Shown: positions 34,827 to 47,949 of the stretch, piece after piece
How positions within the stretch are numbered: position 1 is the stretch's first letter
Layout: every line of letters starts with the position of its first letter
Origin: Prunus persica
Taxonomy: Eukaryota; Streptophyta; Magnoliopsida; Rosales; Rosaceae
DNA length: 64,000 nucleotides
NCBI RefSeq assembly: GCF_000346465.2
Contig: NC_034015.1
Coordinates: forward strand, 19,592,462 to 19,656,461
Direction of reading: 5' to 3'
Program-made: the position numbers and the translations under genes
The notes under the pieces: model-generated
Database searches by the model: none
Seen by the model: the letters and a program-made list of their open reading frames with translations, nothing else
Told to the model about the DNA's origin: nothing

Positions 34827-36235
34827 AAGCCTTGTATAGCTCGATTAGCTAGAGCTGCTTGCAAAGGGCTTTTCAGAATATAAGTGCTTGTGTCAGCATC
34901 ACAGGAGTTTTGTCAGCGCAAGGACCGGACTTGAGCAGCTGTTTATGAAATCTAGTTTATTCAAAGGCCTCGGTTCCGGAACCTTTGCATGTCTGATTGC
35001 TTCTGGAACTTCTGTTCCCCTACCCATCAAATCTACTGTTGGCTTAGCTTAGTGTTAGGCTAGCTTAACTACACGCCATATATAGACGGTTCAATACCAA
35101 ATTTCCAAGGGCTGCTTGCTTGGGTTAAATATTCATTAAAATAATCAAATATATTGCAGCTGCACATCTCTCTGTCTCTTACTTTATGGATTTTGGTCTG
35201 CTCTGCTCTGCCCTACTTTTGAGTATATGAAGTGAAAATGTAAAGGTGAATCTAGGTGAATTACCTCTGGTACAAGCTATGTATCTATCTAGTGTAAGAT
35301 CTTCAATCATTTCGAATTTTCAGAATTTAAACATCCATTTTGATTTGGAAAACGTGAAAATTTTGAAATTTCAGAAAATAGTTGAAATTACTTTAAACAT
35401 GTTCAACAATTTGAAATATTAAAATTGGGTCAAAATTTTAAAAATCATACGAAAAAACTCAAAAAATTATCTATATCTATCTATTTGGTCATTAAATCAT
35501 ATGTAGTTCAACATAAAATTAGTCATTATGTATAGTCTAAGTTTGAAACCTTATATATTTCGGAATTTGAAAGTTTTGGAATGTCGAGATACATTCCAAT
35601 TCTAATTTTTTTTCTTCGTAAATTTAATATTTAGAAACTTTCAAAAGTTGGAATTGATTGGAACTTGCTAGAATCGGAATTTCGAATTCAACTTGCAACC
35701 CTAATGTGAACCGATCATGACCTAATGATTCATGGGCCTACAACAAGCCTTGTATGGCACATTTAACATCTCCTTGCAAGCCCATTCTGTTGACCCTTCC
35801 TCAAAGCAGAACAAGAAACAGAGGAGGTCTAGTAGGCCTCACAACTAGACCACCTAGAAGGGCAGTGCATACGTATAGTTCACATATTATTGTTTACCGA
35901 GTTAGGCCGAAGACTCATTATCTGCTATTATTGTACTATATAAAGCAATATTTAAGAACCAAAATATTATCTTACCAGCTAAATCTTGATTGTGGATTAT
36001 TAGGAAGTATTCTGCTTCTTGGTTTGGGAGATTCATAGGGTGTAAGTTAAAAAAATGTGTTCAAAACAAAATTCGCTCACATTAATTGTGTATCTCACTA
36101 AAGCGTGTGGACGACAAACCGTAGCACAACTGGTTCCTTCAAAATGGTTACTGACCACACGCCTCTGTTGCATTTTGACATTATTTTACAAGGGGAGGGA
36201 AAGAAAACCAAAAAGAAAATAAAGTTTTAATATAA

Positions 36236-36244
36236 TTTTGGCGG
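36236..36244 (+). promoter_or_regulatory. Candidate E2F/DP-type box upstream of MKK6
   Basis: TTTTGGCGG contains TTTGGCGG, which fits the E2F consensus TTTSSCGS, about 135 bp before the MKK6 start. MKK6-type kinases act in cytokinesis, so cell-cycle control would make sense. A match this short can occur by chance. Confidence 0.35.
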
Positions 36245-36378
36245 TCTCCATCTTTTGAATTATACTCTTCTACTTTCTGTCAGTCAAACCCACCTCCATA
36301 AAAACGAAAAAACAAATCTTTGTCCCCTTCTCTCTGCTTGAAACCCTAGCGACCAGTTGAAAATCCAATAGGACAAAG

Positions 36379-39040
36379 ATGAAGACGAAGACACCATTGA
36401 ATTTGAAGCAACTCAAGCTCTCTGTTCCAGCTCAAGAAGCCAACATCAAGTCTTTCTTGTGAGTAACTCCATCTTTCTCTCTTTCCTGTATGTAAAGATT
36501 TCCGCTTTAATTTTGCTGGTCTTAAATTCCCATTCTTGATTAGATTCTTGATAGCGTATGTACTTGTGATCTGTTTGGGTTCTGAGAGCCTGAGAGAATG
36601 GAGGGAATTGCAAAGAAAGCGGCTTTTCAATGAAGAAAGAAATTGCAAATGGTTTTGCACTTTAGATCTTTCATTACCAAATTATAATACTTATAATTTA
36701 GTTTCTGGGTTTATATAGAAAATTCATAATTGGATAAATTTGATTACCTAATACTATTAATTAGCTTCCTAATATTATCCTCTTTGAGTGGAAAGTCCTT
36801 TTTTGGGTTGCTATGAAAATTTCCCGTCCTTTAACATGCTATATTTTCTTGAATTTCAGGACTGCAAGTGGTACATTTCATGACGGTGATCTGCGTCTAA
36901 ACCAGAAAGGGTTGCGGCTTATCTCTGAAGAAAAGGAGGCCCAAGTAAGTTTAATTTAATTACTAGAGGAGAATTGGCTGCAGTGACGCGATATCCATTT
37001 TTTTCATCTTACATTGATGTTGAAGAGTTCTATTGTCAATTGCCATCTGATATGTTTCTCCCAAATGAGTTAGTTAGGAGTGATGGAATTCGGAGACCTT
37101 AGCGGCTTCCACCTGGAAATTAGGCTTAATTTTGTAAAGCTTCCCACTGCAGAAGCATCACCAGTGAAATTTTTAGGCAGACCAAGGAAAAGAGTTGATT
37201 TTGAATTCCAAGTTATTTCAACATCATCATTTGACTTTTAGTGTTCTTGGGTGGAGATTTTAATTTCAATTAAAACCTGTCAGATATATGTCTATCCAAC
37301 TCATAAGAATCAAAGTGGGCCTGAATTCTTATGTTTGTGTGTGTTTTTCCATGCTTCCATGAGCACATGCTTGGCGTACTTGTATTCTGATGCATATTGG
37401 TTTTTGTCTGCAGAGAAATGTCCCTGTTAATGTTTTCATAGTATATATATATTTTCCTTGTTTACTATATTGTATATAGACTCAATATAATTTATTGCCT
37501 TTTTGGTAAGGATCAGACTTCTGACAGTAAGGAGCTCAATTTCGAAATTTCATTGGAAGACCTTGAGACAATTAAAGTCATTGGAAAGGGAAGTGGTGGT
37601 GTAGTACAACTTGTTCGTCATAAATGGGTCGGAAATTTATTTGCCTTGAAGGTCAGTCCACTAGCAAAAAAACAACTGCTCTTTTACCCTTTTTGTACTT
37701 GCCTTTATCTGGTATAGCTAGTATATGGCTGCTCTTACTTCATGGAGTTAGATAAGTGTATTACTAGGATTTTTTTTTTGTTATGTTTTACAGGTGATCC
37801 AGATGAACATACAAGAGGAAATTCGTAAGCAGATTGTGCAGGAGCTCAAAATAAACCAAGCAGCACAATGTCCACACGTTGTGGTTTGTCACCACTCATT
37901 TTATCACAATGGGGCCATTTCTCTTGTGTTAGAATATATGGATCGTGGGTCTCTTGCAGATGTGATCAGACAAGTTAAAACAATTCTTGAACCATATCTT
38001 GCAGTCGTTTGTAAACAGGTATGTAAGCTTTATCCCTTTTTAATTAAATTTCAGTATAAAATCACTTGGGAAAGTTTGAAGAAGTTCCTTATACTCTTAG
38101 CTAAAGATCTGTACTTTTGCATCAGGTATTACAAGGTCTTGTCTACTTGCATAATGAAAGGCATGTAATACATAGAGACATAAAACCATCCAATCTGCTA
38201 GTAAACCATGAAGGGGAGGTCAAGATTACTGATTTTGGTGTGAGTGCTTCGCTTGCCAGCTCTATGGGTCAAAGGGACACATTTGTTGGTACTTACAATT
38301 ACATGTCGGTAAGTAAAGATCTGTGCCCTCCTTTTTCACAAGGAATTACCCAAAATAAAAAAAATTGAATTCTGGTCCTTTTCCCTTCTTTTCCTCTTTT
38401 GTTCTCGAGCTCAAATTTACTGACTTTATCTTCAAGCTTAGCATACACTACTTGTAAAATGTAGAGTATTATTCACGAAACTATGACATTACTTTGTATT
38501 TCAGCCGGAGAGGATCAGTGGTAGTACTTATGACTATAGCAGTGATATTTGGAGTTTAGGCTTGGTGGTACTTGAATGTGCTATTGGGAGGTTTCCTTAC
38601 ATGCAATCTGAAGATCAGCAAAGCTGGCCAAGCTTTTATGAACTTTTGGAGGCAATTGTGGAAAGTCCACCACCTTCTGCTCCATCGGATCAGTTCTCCC
38701 CCGAGTTTTGTTCTTTTGTGTCTGCCTGGTAATCAGATATTTACATGCATTCTTCACCTTTTACATATCTAATTCACATGAATGTGATTGTTTATATTTC
38801 CCATTACATTTGCAGCATACAGAAGAACCCTCAAGATAGATCATCATCTTTAGACCTTTTGGTTAGTATGCTGGTGACTTTCTTTTCTTTTTTGGATGTT
38901 TTAGATCCAGCCATAAATTTGATGGAAAATTCTCTTTATTCTTTCAGGGTCACCCTTTCATCAAAAAGTTCGAAGACAAAGACATTGATCTTGGGATCCT
39001 GGTTGGTAGCTTAGAACCTCCTGTAAATTTTCCTAGATAG
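36379..39040 (+). CDS. MKK6: MAP kinase kinase, MKK6/NQK1 type
   Basis: Eight exons, 36379-36458, 36860-36944, 37511-37651, 37794-38018, 38126-38308, 38505-38728, 38816-38861 and 38948-39040, give 358 residues. The N-terminus ([12 protein letters not shown], then [19 protein letters not shown]) is diagnostic of plant group A MAPKKs of the MKK6 class and includes the docking site. The Gly-rich loop is GKGSGGVV (80-87), the ATP-binding Lys is Lys102 in FALK, the catalytic loop is [10 protein letters not shown] (from His193), and DFG is at 213-215. The plant activation motif S/T-x5-S/T is Ser223 to Thr229. The C-terminus is EPPVNFPR. In tobacco and Arabidopsis this kinase sits between an NPK1/ANP MAPKKK and an NRK1/MPK4-type MAPK and drives cell-plate expansion. 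All kinase motifs are intact. Confidence 0.96.
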
Positions 39041-39562
39041 TTTGTCCTGCAGTGTAATCCTGAGGATACAATGTTTTTACTCATATGTATCGGTGTTCAG
39101 TTTTGATCAAACATTACATAAATTCTCGTGGTAACTAAAGCAGTTCGTTCACAAAATTTGTTTCTACATAATGAGGTTTCATGTTCAGTTACTACTTTTT
39201 GTGTTCCTCTTGGTCACAATTTATGCATAGTGATGAAGAAACATAGTGCTGGCTGGATAATGTGAACGCATTCCTACAGCTGTATGGTTATTGATTTTAA
39301 AATCCCAACTCCAGAACAAATTCAGATGTCTTGACAATATCATGCTATCCCATGATTTTGTTCAAGATTCATGGACATGTTTGTAGTTTGATGAACAACC
39401 ATACCAAGATGATGTCACAGCACTGGCATTTGTTTTCTATTTTTTTATATTTAAATACCCTTTTTTAAAAAAAAACTAAAATTTGCATAAGAATGTAGTG
39501 GCAAAAGTTATGTGGATGAGGTTACAGAAAAGAAGGAATAAGTAAAAGACAACAGAGCTGGT

Positions 39563-39588
39563 GGGATGGGGATGGGGATGGGGATGGG
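39563..39588 (+). repeat. (GGGGAT)n repeat with G-quadruplex potential
   Basis: Five G-runs of 3-4 bases, each separated by AT, fit the G3+N1-7 quadruplex pattern. It lies about 520 bp beyond the MKK6 stop, on the coding strand. Confidence 0.75.
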
Positions 39589-40648
39589 TCAAGCCGTCGA
39601 GGTTAGGTTTCTGTGGGCTTTAAAATCCAAAAACAAAACCATTAAATTTATACAAGGTTTTAAGGTCCAGCAGATTTGGCAATCTCCATGGATAAGATTT
39701 ACAAGAATCAGCCAACATGGTAATAGTAGCAGCAAGCAGCATGTGGAGACAGTTTGAGTGCCCATCAAAATGCCACTCCATGACCTGTTCCTTAGTCAAC
39801 CTCCTCCTTATCCTTATCCTCATTCCCTTTCTTACCACCCCTAACTCTCTCCAAAATAAATTGGTGGATATGATTTTTATTAGATTTAGGCCCCTGCTTT
39901 TTTTTATTATTCTTTTATTCTTTTCTATTTAGCTGATTATATGAGGATTACATAATATTGTATGATGGTCGGTAGGATTTCATGACCAAAATAATTTTCC
40001 ACATATGGTTAGGTTAACAGTTCTTCTTATTATTATTGACTTTTTCTATTAAGAGGAGCGATAATATACTAAATTCACACACACTACACAGATATTAGGA
40101 TTTGAACTCATGACCTTTTTTAGAAGAGCAATTATTCCAAACTACTATAATAGCGAGTCATTACAACCGTTCTTAATTTTGTTCAAGCATGACATGACCA
40201 GGGAAGTTTCCTAAGAGGGATTTCAAGTTCAAAAGACAAAAAAAGGAAGCAACATAACCACAAGCTTTACAGGCAAGGATTGTCCCATCTAAAGAGAAGA
40301 CACTAGTTTTTTCATAGTAAAATTTCAACTGTGAAAATAGGGGAGGGTTTGAAGTTTTTCAACTCTTTGGACCGTACCCCATTAAAATGAAGGCAAAATA
40401 AAACTTATCGTAAAGTTTCTGTTAAATGTAGAAAATATTCCCATTCCCTCCTGAAAAAAAAAAGACAAAAACTTTTGCTTGCCGATGCCTTTGAAACCCT
40501 TTATTGTTCTTTTTTATATTTTATGATATAAATTTTAAATCTTGATGCATTGAAACATGTTAATAGGCAAATCTGTCATGGCTTTATGAGGCAAAGTTGC
40601 CTAAGATGGTGACCTCAGTTTCAAATCAACCCCAGAATAAAAGGGGAG

Positions 40649-40671
40649 AGAGAGAGAGAGAGAGAGAGAGA
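40649..40671. repeat. (GA)n tract
   Basis: About 11 GA units, 330 bp upstream of the OXS3-like start. Confidence 0.9.
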
Positions 40672-40909
40672 CCAGTGACTCAGATATGGATGTCTTCAAA
40701 CTTGGACCTTATCCTCATTTCTAGTAGTATGGGAAAGCAAATAAATTTAGACCGTAAGGATGTGATAATGACAAATTCTGGGATAAAGGGTTACACCAAA
40801 AAATTTAATTAATAATTAATAAATAAATAAAAATAACAGAATAGTCAGTATTATCCATCTCCTCATTAATCAACGCAACACCACCAAGTATTTTATGCTT
40901 TCAAACTTG

Positions 40910-40919
40910 TATATATATG
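40910..40919 (+). promoter_or_regulatory. Candidate TATA box of the OXS3-like gene
   Basis: tatatatatg lies about 85 bp before the ATG at 41004, a normal spacing for a short leader. Confidence 0.4.
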
Positions 40920-41003
40920 CTCCCTCAAAACAACCCATTGGAAAATTATTTGTTCTACAAAGTTTAAAAAAAACTTCCAGCTAAAAGAGAAGAGTGCTAG
41001 AAC

Positions 41004-41666
41004 ATGGGTCATCATGAAGAAGAAAAGAGGATTTTTGAGGATCAAAATATAGAAGAAAAGCATGCTTATCAAGTTGGGCAGGATTATTGGGTTATCAAGG
41101 AAGATCATCATCATCATCATGAAGAAAGCTCAAGATCTATTGAATCCTCACTGGAGAATTCAATGAACTCCATTGAATCATCATCTTCATCAGACTTGGT
41201 AGAGGATGCATCATCTGCTTCCACATCATGCTCCTCATCACCTTCCAATGGGCCTCTTTATGAACTATCTGACCTAATGATCCATCTTCCCATGAGGTAA
41301 GAACATAAGCTATATATGCCAGCTTCTTTTTTTCTTCTTTCTCATTTCCTCTCATTAAGTTGGTGGGTTTTGGTTTTGATTGTTGTTTCTTCTTCTTATG
41401 TTTGCAGGAGAGGTTTGTCAAAATATTATCAAGGCAAGGCCCAATCTTTCACATCCCTAGCAAGTGTGAAGAGCATAGAAGACCTGGCAAAGAAGGTGGC
41501 TCCTTACAGAAGGAAAATAAAGCCATGCAAGAGCTATGGTGGGGGTTTGGATGGTGGTCACAAATCATATACTACTACTCCTAAAGCCATTATCTCAAAG
41601 AAAGCTTCTTCAAGAGGAGGATCTTTCTTATATTCCATAAGTAAGAGAGGAAAATTGTTGGGTTAG
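41004..41666 (+). CDS. OXS3: OXIDATIVE STRESS 3-like protein
   Basis: Two exons, 41004-41296 and 41408-41666, give 183 residues. The hallmark block is RRGLSKYYQGKAQSFTSLA followed by SVKSIEDLAKK, at the exon junction and just after; it is the conserved OXS3 domain. The N-terminal part is acidic, with a His run (DHHHHHEES), many Ser residues and ENSMNSIESSSSSDLVEDAS. The C-terminal part is basic. OXS3-family proteins are nuclear-speckle-associated factors that raise tolerance to cadmium and oxidative stress in Arabidopsis; the mechanism is not settled. The length is close to At5g56550 as I recall it, which also lies near MKK6. The His-rich run could bind metal, but that is speculation. Confidence 0.88.
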
Positions 41667-42762
41667 CTTAGCTCTCTCTAGGCCTACAGCCACCCCTGTA
41701 CAAATCAATTTCTATATGATCAAACCTTTAGAAACTTGCTATGCATGGTTTTTGTATTGGAGAGTTAGTTTTTGATCTGGGCTTTTGTTCTTTTCTTCAC
41801 ATTGTCATTGTTCTTAACTCTCAACATGAATTTAACATGCTTATAATCCATCACAACCTTTTTCCATTGGCAATATTTTATGTGGTGGATTTGATGTTCG
41901 ATTGGCATGGAGATTCTTATGTTATGACAGTTCCATGATTTTTCTGGTTGATAAGATAATTTCTAGCCGTTCTTTTCTTTTTCTGATTGGCATCACATTC
42001 ATCTTCATCGTTCTAATTTCAGAGGAATGTGTTGATTCGAATACGATATCCCGCTTCACTGAATTTTTTTGGTCAGATACAAAATGACAATCTTTTATGG
42101 GAAGAAGAATCCAATTCAACAATTATTTTTTTATTTTTTTATTTTTTATTTTGGAATTGATACACAATAATTGCTCACTGGGTCCTTTTTCTTTTGAAAT
42201 TTTGATTTCTCATTCCATTTGCTTTTGAACTTTGTAAAAAGGTAATTCATGACGGAATAGATTCTTTTCTTTTTTCGAAAAAGAATGAGGGGGATAAGAT
42301 TGGAAAGTATGAAATCAATGAATGGCAGCAGAAGTGCAAAATCAACGACAAAATTTGTGACTTTGAAACACAGGACATGGCATGCCCTTTACATACGACG
42401 GGGAACATGCAAAGCGCCGAAGCGCATGCATACGGATAACTTGTCGTTTTTTTTATGCCAGTCGATTTTTGTTCTTGCGTTTTTATCTTGGTTCTTTTTG
42501 TACTAAATATTCCGAAATGAGCAAAATTCTTTTATGACCTGCTTCTCAGGCTTACAACTATACTACTATGAAAGCTAAAGCACTTTCAGTCAACTGAAGC
42601 AAACAACAAAATGCATGGCCTACAAAAATTAATGGCAGGGAAAAATATTTTTCACCAAAAATGTTATCGATTGAGAAATATGAGTACAATTTTACAGTGC
42701 AAATGGGAAACAAGCATTCGATTTCCGTATTAAGATGGTTATAGCACTATTTCATAACAGCA
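41667..42762. other. Intergenic, tail-to-tail
   Basis: 3' flanks of the OXS3-like and arginyl-tRNA synthetase genes, with T-rich runs near 42126-42150. No gene recognised. Confidence 0.6.
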
Positions 42763-45700
42763 TCATATCTTGTAAACAGGTTCGATTCCGAGCAGATTGA
42801 AACATTTCCTCATCACAATGGCTGTTGCTTCACAAAGCAACAGTCTGCTCGTTTCCTCTGGAGACCCAACAACCTGCCCAATTGTACATTGCCATGAAGA
42901 TGAATAAGATTTTTGAGATCATATTCAATAAAATCTCATTTATATTTATTGCTAAACACCTATCAAACACCATCGTTGAGTTTATAGTTGGCTTCGATTC
43001 ACCGCAAATATGTGCCAATGACATTATCACTACTCATCAACATAAATCAGGAGACAAGCAATCACGGATGATACCTGGCAATTGGAGTAGAACTTTTTGG
43101 TAAAGACTTCTGATAAGTTGTATAGGTATTCACATAAAACATTCGGCAACAGATTGGTGCAGGTCTCCTCCACGTTCTGAGAAGTGAAAGGGAAAAATGC
43201 AACAGTTAGTACCACACATATGGCAGTGTTATCAACGAAGACTCGAGCAAAGGTCACAAGGAAGGCAGCAAATCAGTTTCATTATTGCATGCACTCACCT
43301 CTGAAAACTGTAGCAGATGAAGCCCCAATTCCCGCTCACCCATATGATCCAACACAATTTCCCCTGTCTGTCTCAAACAAAAAGTTACATCAGATCTCAT
43401 CCACTAGTTTGCAGTGGCCATAGGACTATGCAAATTAGATGCAGTAGGAGGTTTAAAATATTTGTCTCTTGAAAGCCACACGCAGTGCGATAAAGTTTTG
43501 GGTCAATATTATTCAGAACACATACAAAAATAAGTATATAGACCTCATGCATAGGAAACACAAGTTGGTACATAGACCTAATATATGTATGGTTAGGACT
43601 AAAGAAGTAGATCGACACGCAATGATAGCAATGCAAAATAATGCAGCTGAACTTACTTTTTTCAATTCCTCTATGTTTCTGCCAGATTTCCTTATTATTG
43701 AACAGATCCGAGCATGAGCATAGAGCAAGTAAACAGCAGTGTTTCCCTGCTCAAGTAGTTCGGAACAGTAGGACATATATAGCATTAGTGTATGGTTTAA
43801 TATTTTAAAGGCAGGGAGAGAGAGAGATTCTATGCAAAACCTTAACCAAATACTAGTTGACGCACCTTATCATTTAGCATCTGATCAAAATCAAAAGTGT
43901 AATTGGTCAATCTATTATTCTTCAGATCAGCATACCTGTCAAAACATTAGAATTTAAAAAAAGGTATCCTACAAACTATAGTGACAATAGCATGTCATGA
44001 CAGTAAACTAGTATTGTAGACCCCAAAAGAAACAACAATCTTTAGCCCGCCAATAGGTGATGCCGAAGTGAAAAAAAATCATGGGAAGAGAGGAAAAGAA
44101 AAAAGAAACCAAATGTGGTCAAAATGTGTTGCTTTATCTGTCATTTACAAGATCCTGTTCACAATATTGTTCAATCATAGACTCTTAGTATATTATTAAA
44201 CTAAGAAGTCAACTCCAACATATTTTTCAATATCGAAAAAAAAAATTCACTGCAGGTAGAACATTTTCAAGAGCCTTGTGAGCTGCAATCATTAAGCAAT
44301 GTGCTGGAAATTGTACCATTACTTAACAGGATCACAAAGTTGCATTCTTAATTAAAGTCCCATTCTAGGAACAAACTACAGGTTGGACTAAGTATGCAAT
44401 CATTCATATGCATTCTCTCAATTTGTTTTGATAAATCTTGACATCACAGAGTTTTTAACAATTCCTAAGGTACTTCAAGAAACACTACACTTATATATCC
44501 ATTCGCATTCAGGATGCAAAACCTGAGGCAGTAGTCACAATTTATATATTCTTGTAAATTTTACCTAGCCTATCCCATCCCATTCATTATGATGATGACA
44601 ATAACAATAATTACAACAGTCAACCAGGAGAAACTTATAGAAGTTCAGACAGCTTACTTAACAGCACTGTAACCAACAGCCTCTGCAGTTTGATCAAGCT
44701 CCTTTTCAGTCCACTCTTCAGCCTTACCTGATTATGATTTAAAGAAATATTTAACTACTTGTGAAGCTTAAAAGGTTAGGTGTTATCTAATATGATATAG
44801 ACATCTTTGCTAATAAAAGGAAGATATAGAATTACACCACAGTTATAGATGGTTGAACATAGGCCATTCAATATCATACCGCGCTCAAGAAGGGCTGTTT
44901 TGCTACGATCCTTGGCTTCATCTAGTAAATCAACCAATCGGACCACCTCGCTTGAGCGAGTCCGAAAGCGTTTTCCATCTTCACCAAGAACTAGACCAAA
45001 ACCAACATGGGTAACCTTTGGTTTCAAGGTATCATCAGTAGGGAGCCAACCTGCACGTTTAGCTGCCTGAAACAAAAAATAAAGTTATGTTCAACCATAT
45101 AACTGCCTTGTATTACCCTAAGACTTCGAAGCGGATACATGAAAAACAAATAAGACTTATGTTCTGCAATAAATAATTATAGCAAGAACATAACCAGAAC
45201 ATTCATGAAACACCATAAATCAGGGTATGCAGAGACAGGTTATGGCTTTAGCAACATACCTTGAAAAACATATCAAAATGCTGCTGCTGGCCAACATCGG
45301 TAACATATATGATCCAATCAGCTTTCTCCTCGTTAAGGCGATACCTATAGATTGCAAATAGCAACGTCAGTATGAATGACAACATTCTCTCAAAGGGGCA
45401 GAAGTATAGTGAAGGAACATGGCTGACTGACTAACCATAAAGTAACATATTTGACTCATCAAATCTCTAAAAACTATCAAAATTAACAAATACGTACCAG
45501 AGAGCTGTTAAATCAGTTGAAGCATAGTTATAACCGCCATCACTCTTGACTACAATCAGGGGGATGTTAAACCCTTCAAGAAAGATTACCCGGGCACCCT
45601 GACTTTCCTCAATTAACCCCAGATCACTCAACTCTTTTAAAACCCCAGGAATATATGGGTTATAAAAGCTTTCTCCCTGTCAGAAACAGAACATAATACA

Positions 45701-47949
45701 TAAAGAATATGACTTTGCTGCCCAACTTTTTGTTTTCTTATCTGAAAGGAATATAAGAAATCAAGACTGACACTAGAACATACCTTCTCCTCTAAATGCA
45801 CTCCAAGGCGTTCATAGACCCTGTGAAATTCTTTACGGCTGATTTCACATATTTTCAGCCATGCATTGCGGTACTTAGGTTCCCCACCCTGCAAATTGAG
45901 TTGAATCACAACCAAGATATGAGGAAAAAAATTCAAAAGACAGTCTCCCAAAATTTTAAATGCTTACAAACGTACAACTAAGAATGCATAACTTACCTGC
46001 AGGCGAACCACTGCCTGTTGCGCTCTCTCCTTAAAAGCAGGATCATCATCGAATCTCTGTTTTGATGCTTTATAGAATGCCTAACAAAATACCACTCAAT
46101 TAAAGTCACTATTGATAATTTTATTTTATTTTACGATTCATCATGCTTGGGCATAAAGAGCAGAATCTCATCTATAAAGCATTAAGATGCTCCAATTAAA
46201 CAAAGAAGATGTCACATTTAAACGACTAAAGAACAAGGAGAATGCTTTCACCCACCTGCAGATCACCAATGGCCGTTTCACTAACTTCTTCTACGTTTGG
46301 GAACTTTTCAAAAAGGAACTCGATCAACATACCAAACTGAAAAACACATAGAACTTTTTTAGCCAGATATTACTGATGGAAAAAAGGAGTGCTTCTCTAT
46401 AAAGCATATTAAACATTGAATTATGAAGACATAATAAGATCTGACTAATGGCTTCTCCTCTTAAAACAAGCCTGTATTCCCAACGTCAGAAGGTTGTAAT
46501 GTTGTAATGGTTACACCAATGAAGGGTATAATAGAGAACTGCATGCAGATGCTGCCTTCAACTAACCACAAACACCTAGAGTATGCATGGATGTAAACAT
46601 ATACATATGTTTGTCTGCGTGTCTACATATATATGGAAGGCAAGTACCACATGGTACATGGTGGGCAAAACTGAAGAGTTCTAGTTTACCATTTTTTGTA
46701 TGGATTAGTTAAATATGCTATAACTACAATACATTGTAACCAAAAAAGCAAAAAACTACATTACCTGTGTCCCCCAGTCACCAACATGATTCCGTCGAAG
46801 AACTTCAACATTTGAAAACTCAAGAGTACGGGCTAGCGTGTCCCCAATAATAGTTGACCTTAAGTGGCCAACATGCATTTCTTTAGCTATATTAGGTGAC
46901 GAAAAGTCAACCACAGCCCTTTTGATCTGAAGCTGTGGCGCCCATTTCTCAATGCCATCAATAAGCATCTTTTGTATGCTCTGCAGCAACAATTATTTGC
47001 ATTTTACAATTACAACAAAGTAAAAAATTTATTTCCGCAAGTAATATACTATGTCCACACTAAAAACAAAATTAATAAATGAACAAATAAGTAATATTGA
47101 ATAATTATTTATCACATATAAACAATACCTTAGCGATCCATTTTTTTGACAAGACAACATTAACAAATCCAGGTCCTGCTACAGAGCATGATTCTATGAT
47201 CTCCGATTTAGGGAGATTTTTCATGATGGCCTATAAGAATGAAGCGACAGTCATTATTCAATGCTATCAACTGAATGCCTAAATAAAAGCCATAACCATA
47301 TAAGACATTATCAAAATTAAATAAACCAAGTTCAATATAGAGAAGAACAGGAAAGGCGAACATCAATACCTGTCCAACAGATGGAGGGCCCTTAAAATCA
47401 GTACCCTTTCCTTTTATTTTAGACCATAGACCCATGGCATTGTTACTGCACCAAAGACAGACTTCCTCATGTAATATTCCAAAAAGAAATCCACACAAGG
47501 CATGAATTAAAGATTGAAATGTCTTTCCAGTGACAGAAACAAAAATGATAGATTCCATTACAGTTGTAAAATAACTCTAATATTTACAATTAAGAATAAA
47601 GGCCTATAATGTACCATTGATAATCCCCAAATTTCCCGGCGCAAGCAACAACCACCGGCTCGACCTCTGGCTCATCAGGGACTATTGTTCTGAGCGATAC
47701 TTCAAACAGCTTTGCTAACTGTCGCTTTACATTTCCCACATTTTCTTCTTCCTGAGCCAAACAACAGTCACAAATCAGATAAAACTCGATTGACCCAAAC
47801 ATTGAATACTCAAAGAAGAATAGGTTACACACTTCATAAAGACATTCCATGAATAGTCACACCCACACACAAAAGAAAGCTAACCCAAAATTGTAAAATG
47901 TAAAATTTATGAGTTGAAAAGAAAAAAGAACAGAACTTACAGTTGCCAT
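42763..47949 (-). CDS. Arginine--tRNA ligase (ArgRS), cytosolic and possibly organellar
   Basis: Seventeen exons join in frame: 47949-47941, 47751-47615, 47445-47370, 47230-47129, 46980-46765, 46336-46256, 46080-45997, 45888-45784, 45676-45498, 45344-45260, 45066-44880, 44727-44658, 43935-43866, 43746-43657, 43367-43299, 43176-43075 and 42873-42763. They encode 590 residues, the length I remember for plant ArgRS. The class I HIGH motif is HVGHLRST (144-147), after [12 protein letters not shown]. The end of the catalytic core is [16 protein letters not shown], replacing a canonical KMSKS. The DALR anticodon-binding domain includes [16 protein letters not shown] and ends LGIEPVYKI. It charges tRNA-Arg with arginine. 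The ATG at 47949 is the cytosolic-type start, but the frame stays open for 29 codons upstream (see findings). Confidence 0.95.

Larger units (their letters stand above)
34611..36378. other. Bidirectional promoter region, GH17 and MKK6
   Basis: 1.77 kb between divergent genes. It holds a tatttg hexamer repeat and a TTTTGGCGG box near the MKK6 start, listed separately. Short frames here have no recognisable product. Confidence 0.6.
39041..41003. other. Intergenic between MKK6 and the OXS3-like gene
   Basis: It contains the GGGGAT repeat (39563-39588), a (GA)n tract (40649-40671) and ordinary AT-rich DNA. No gene recognised. Confidence 0.6.

Noticed and set aside
40021..40150. Repeat-like sequence with gatttgaactcatgacc
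   Set aside because: It resembles common plant repeat debris, but I cannot define ends or a target duplication.
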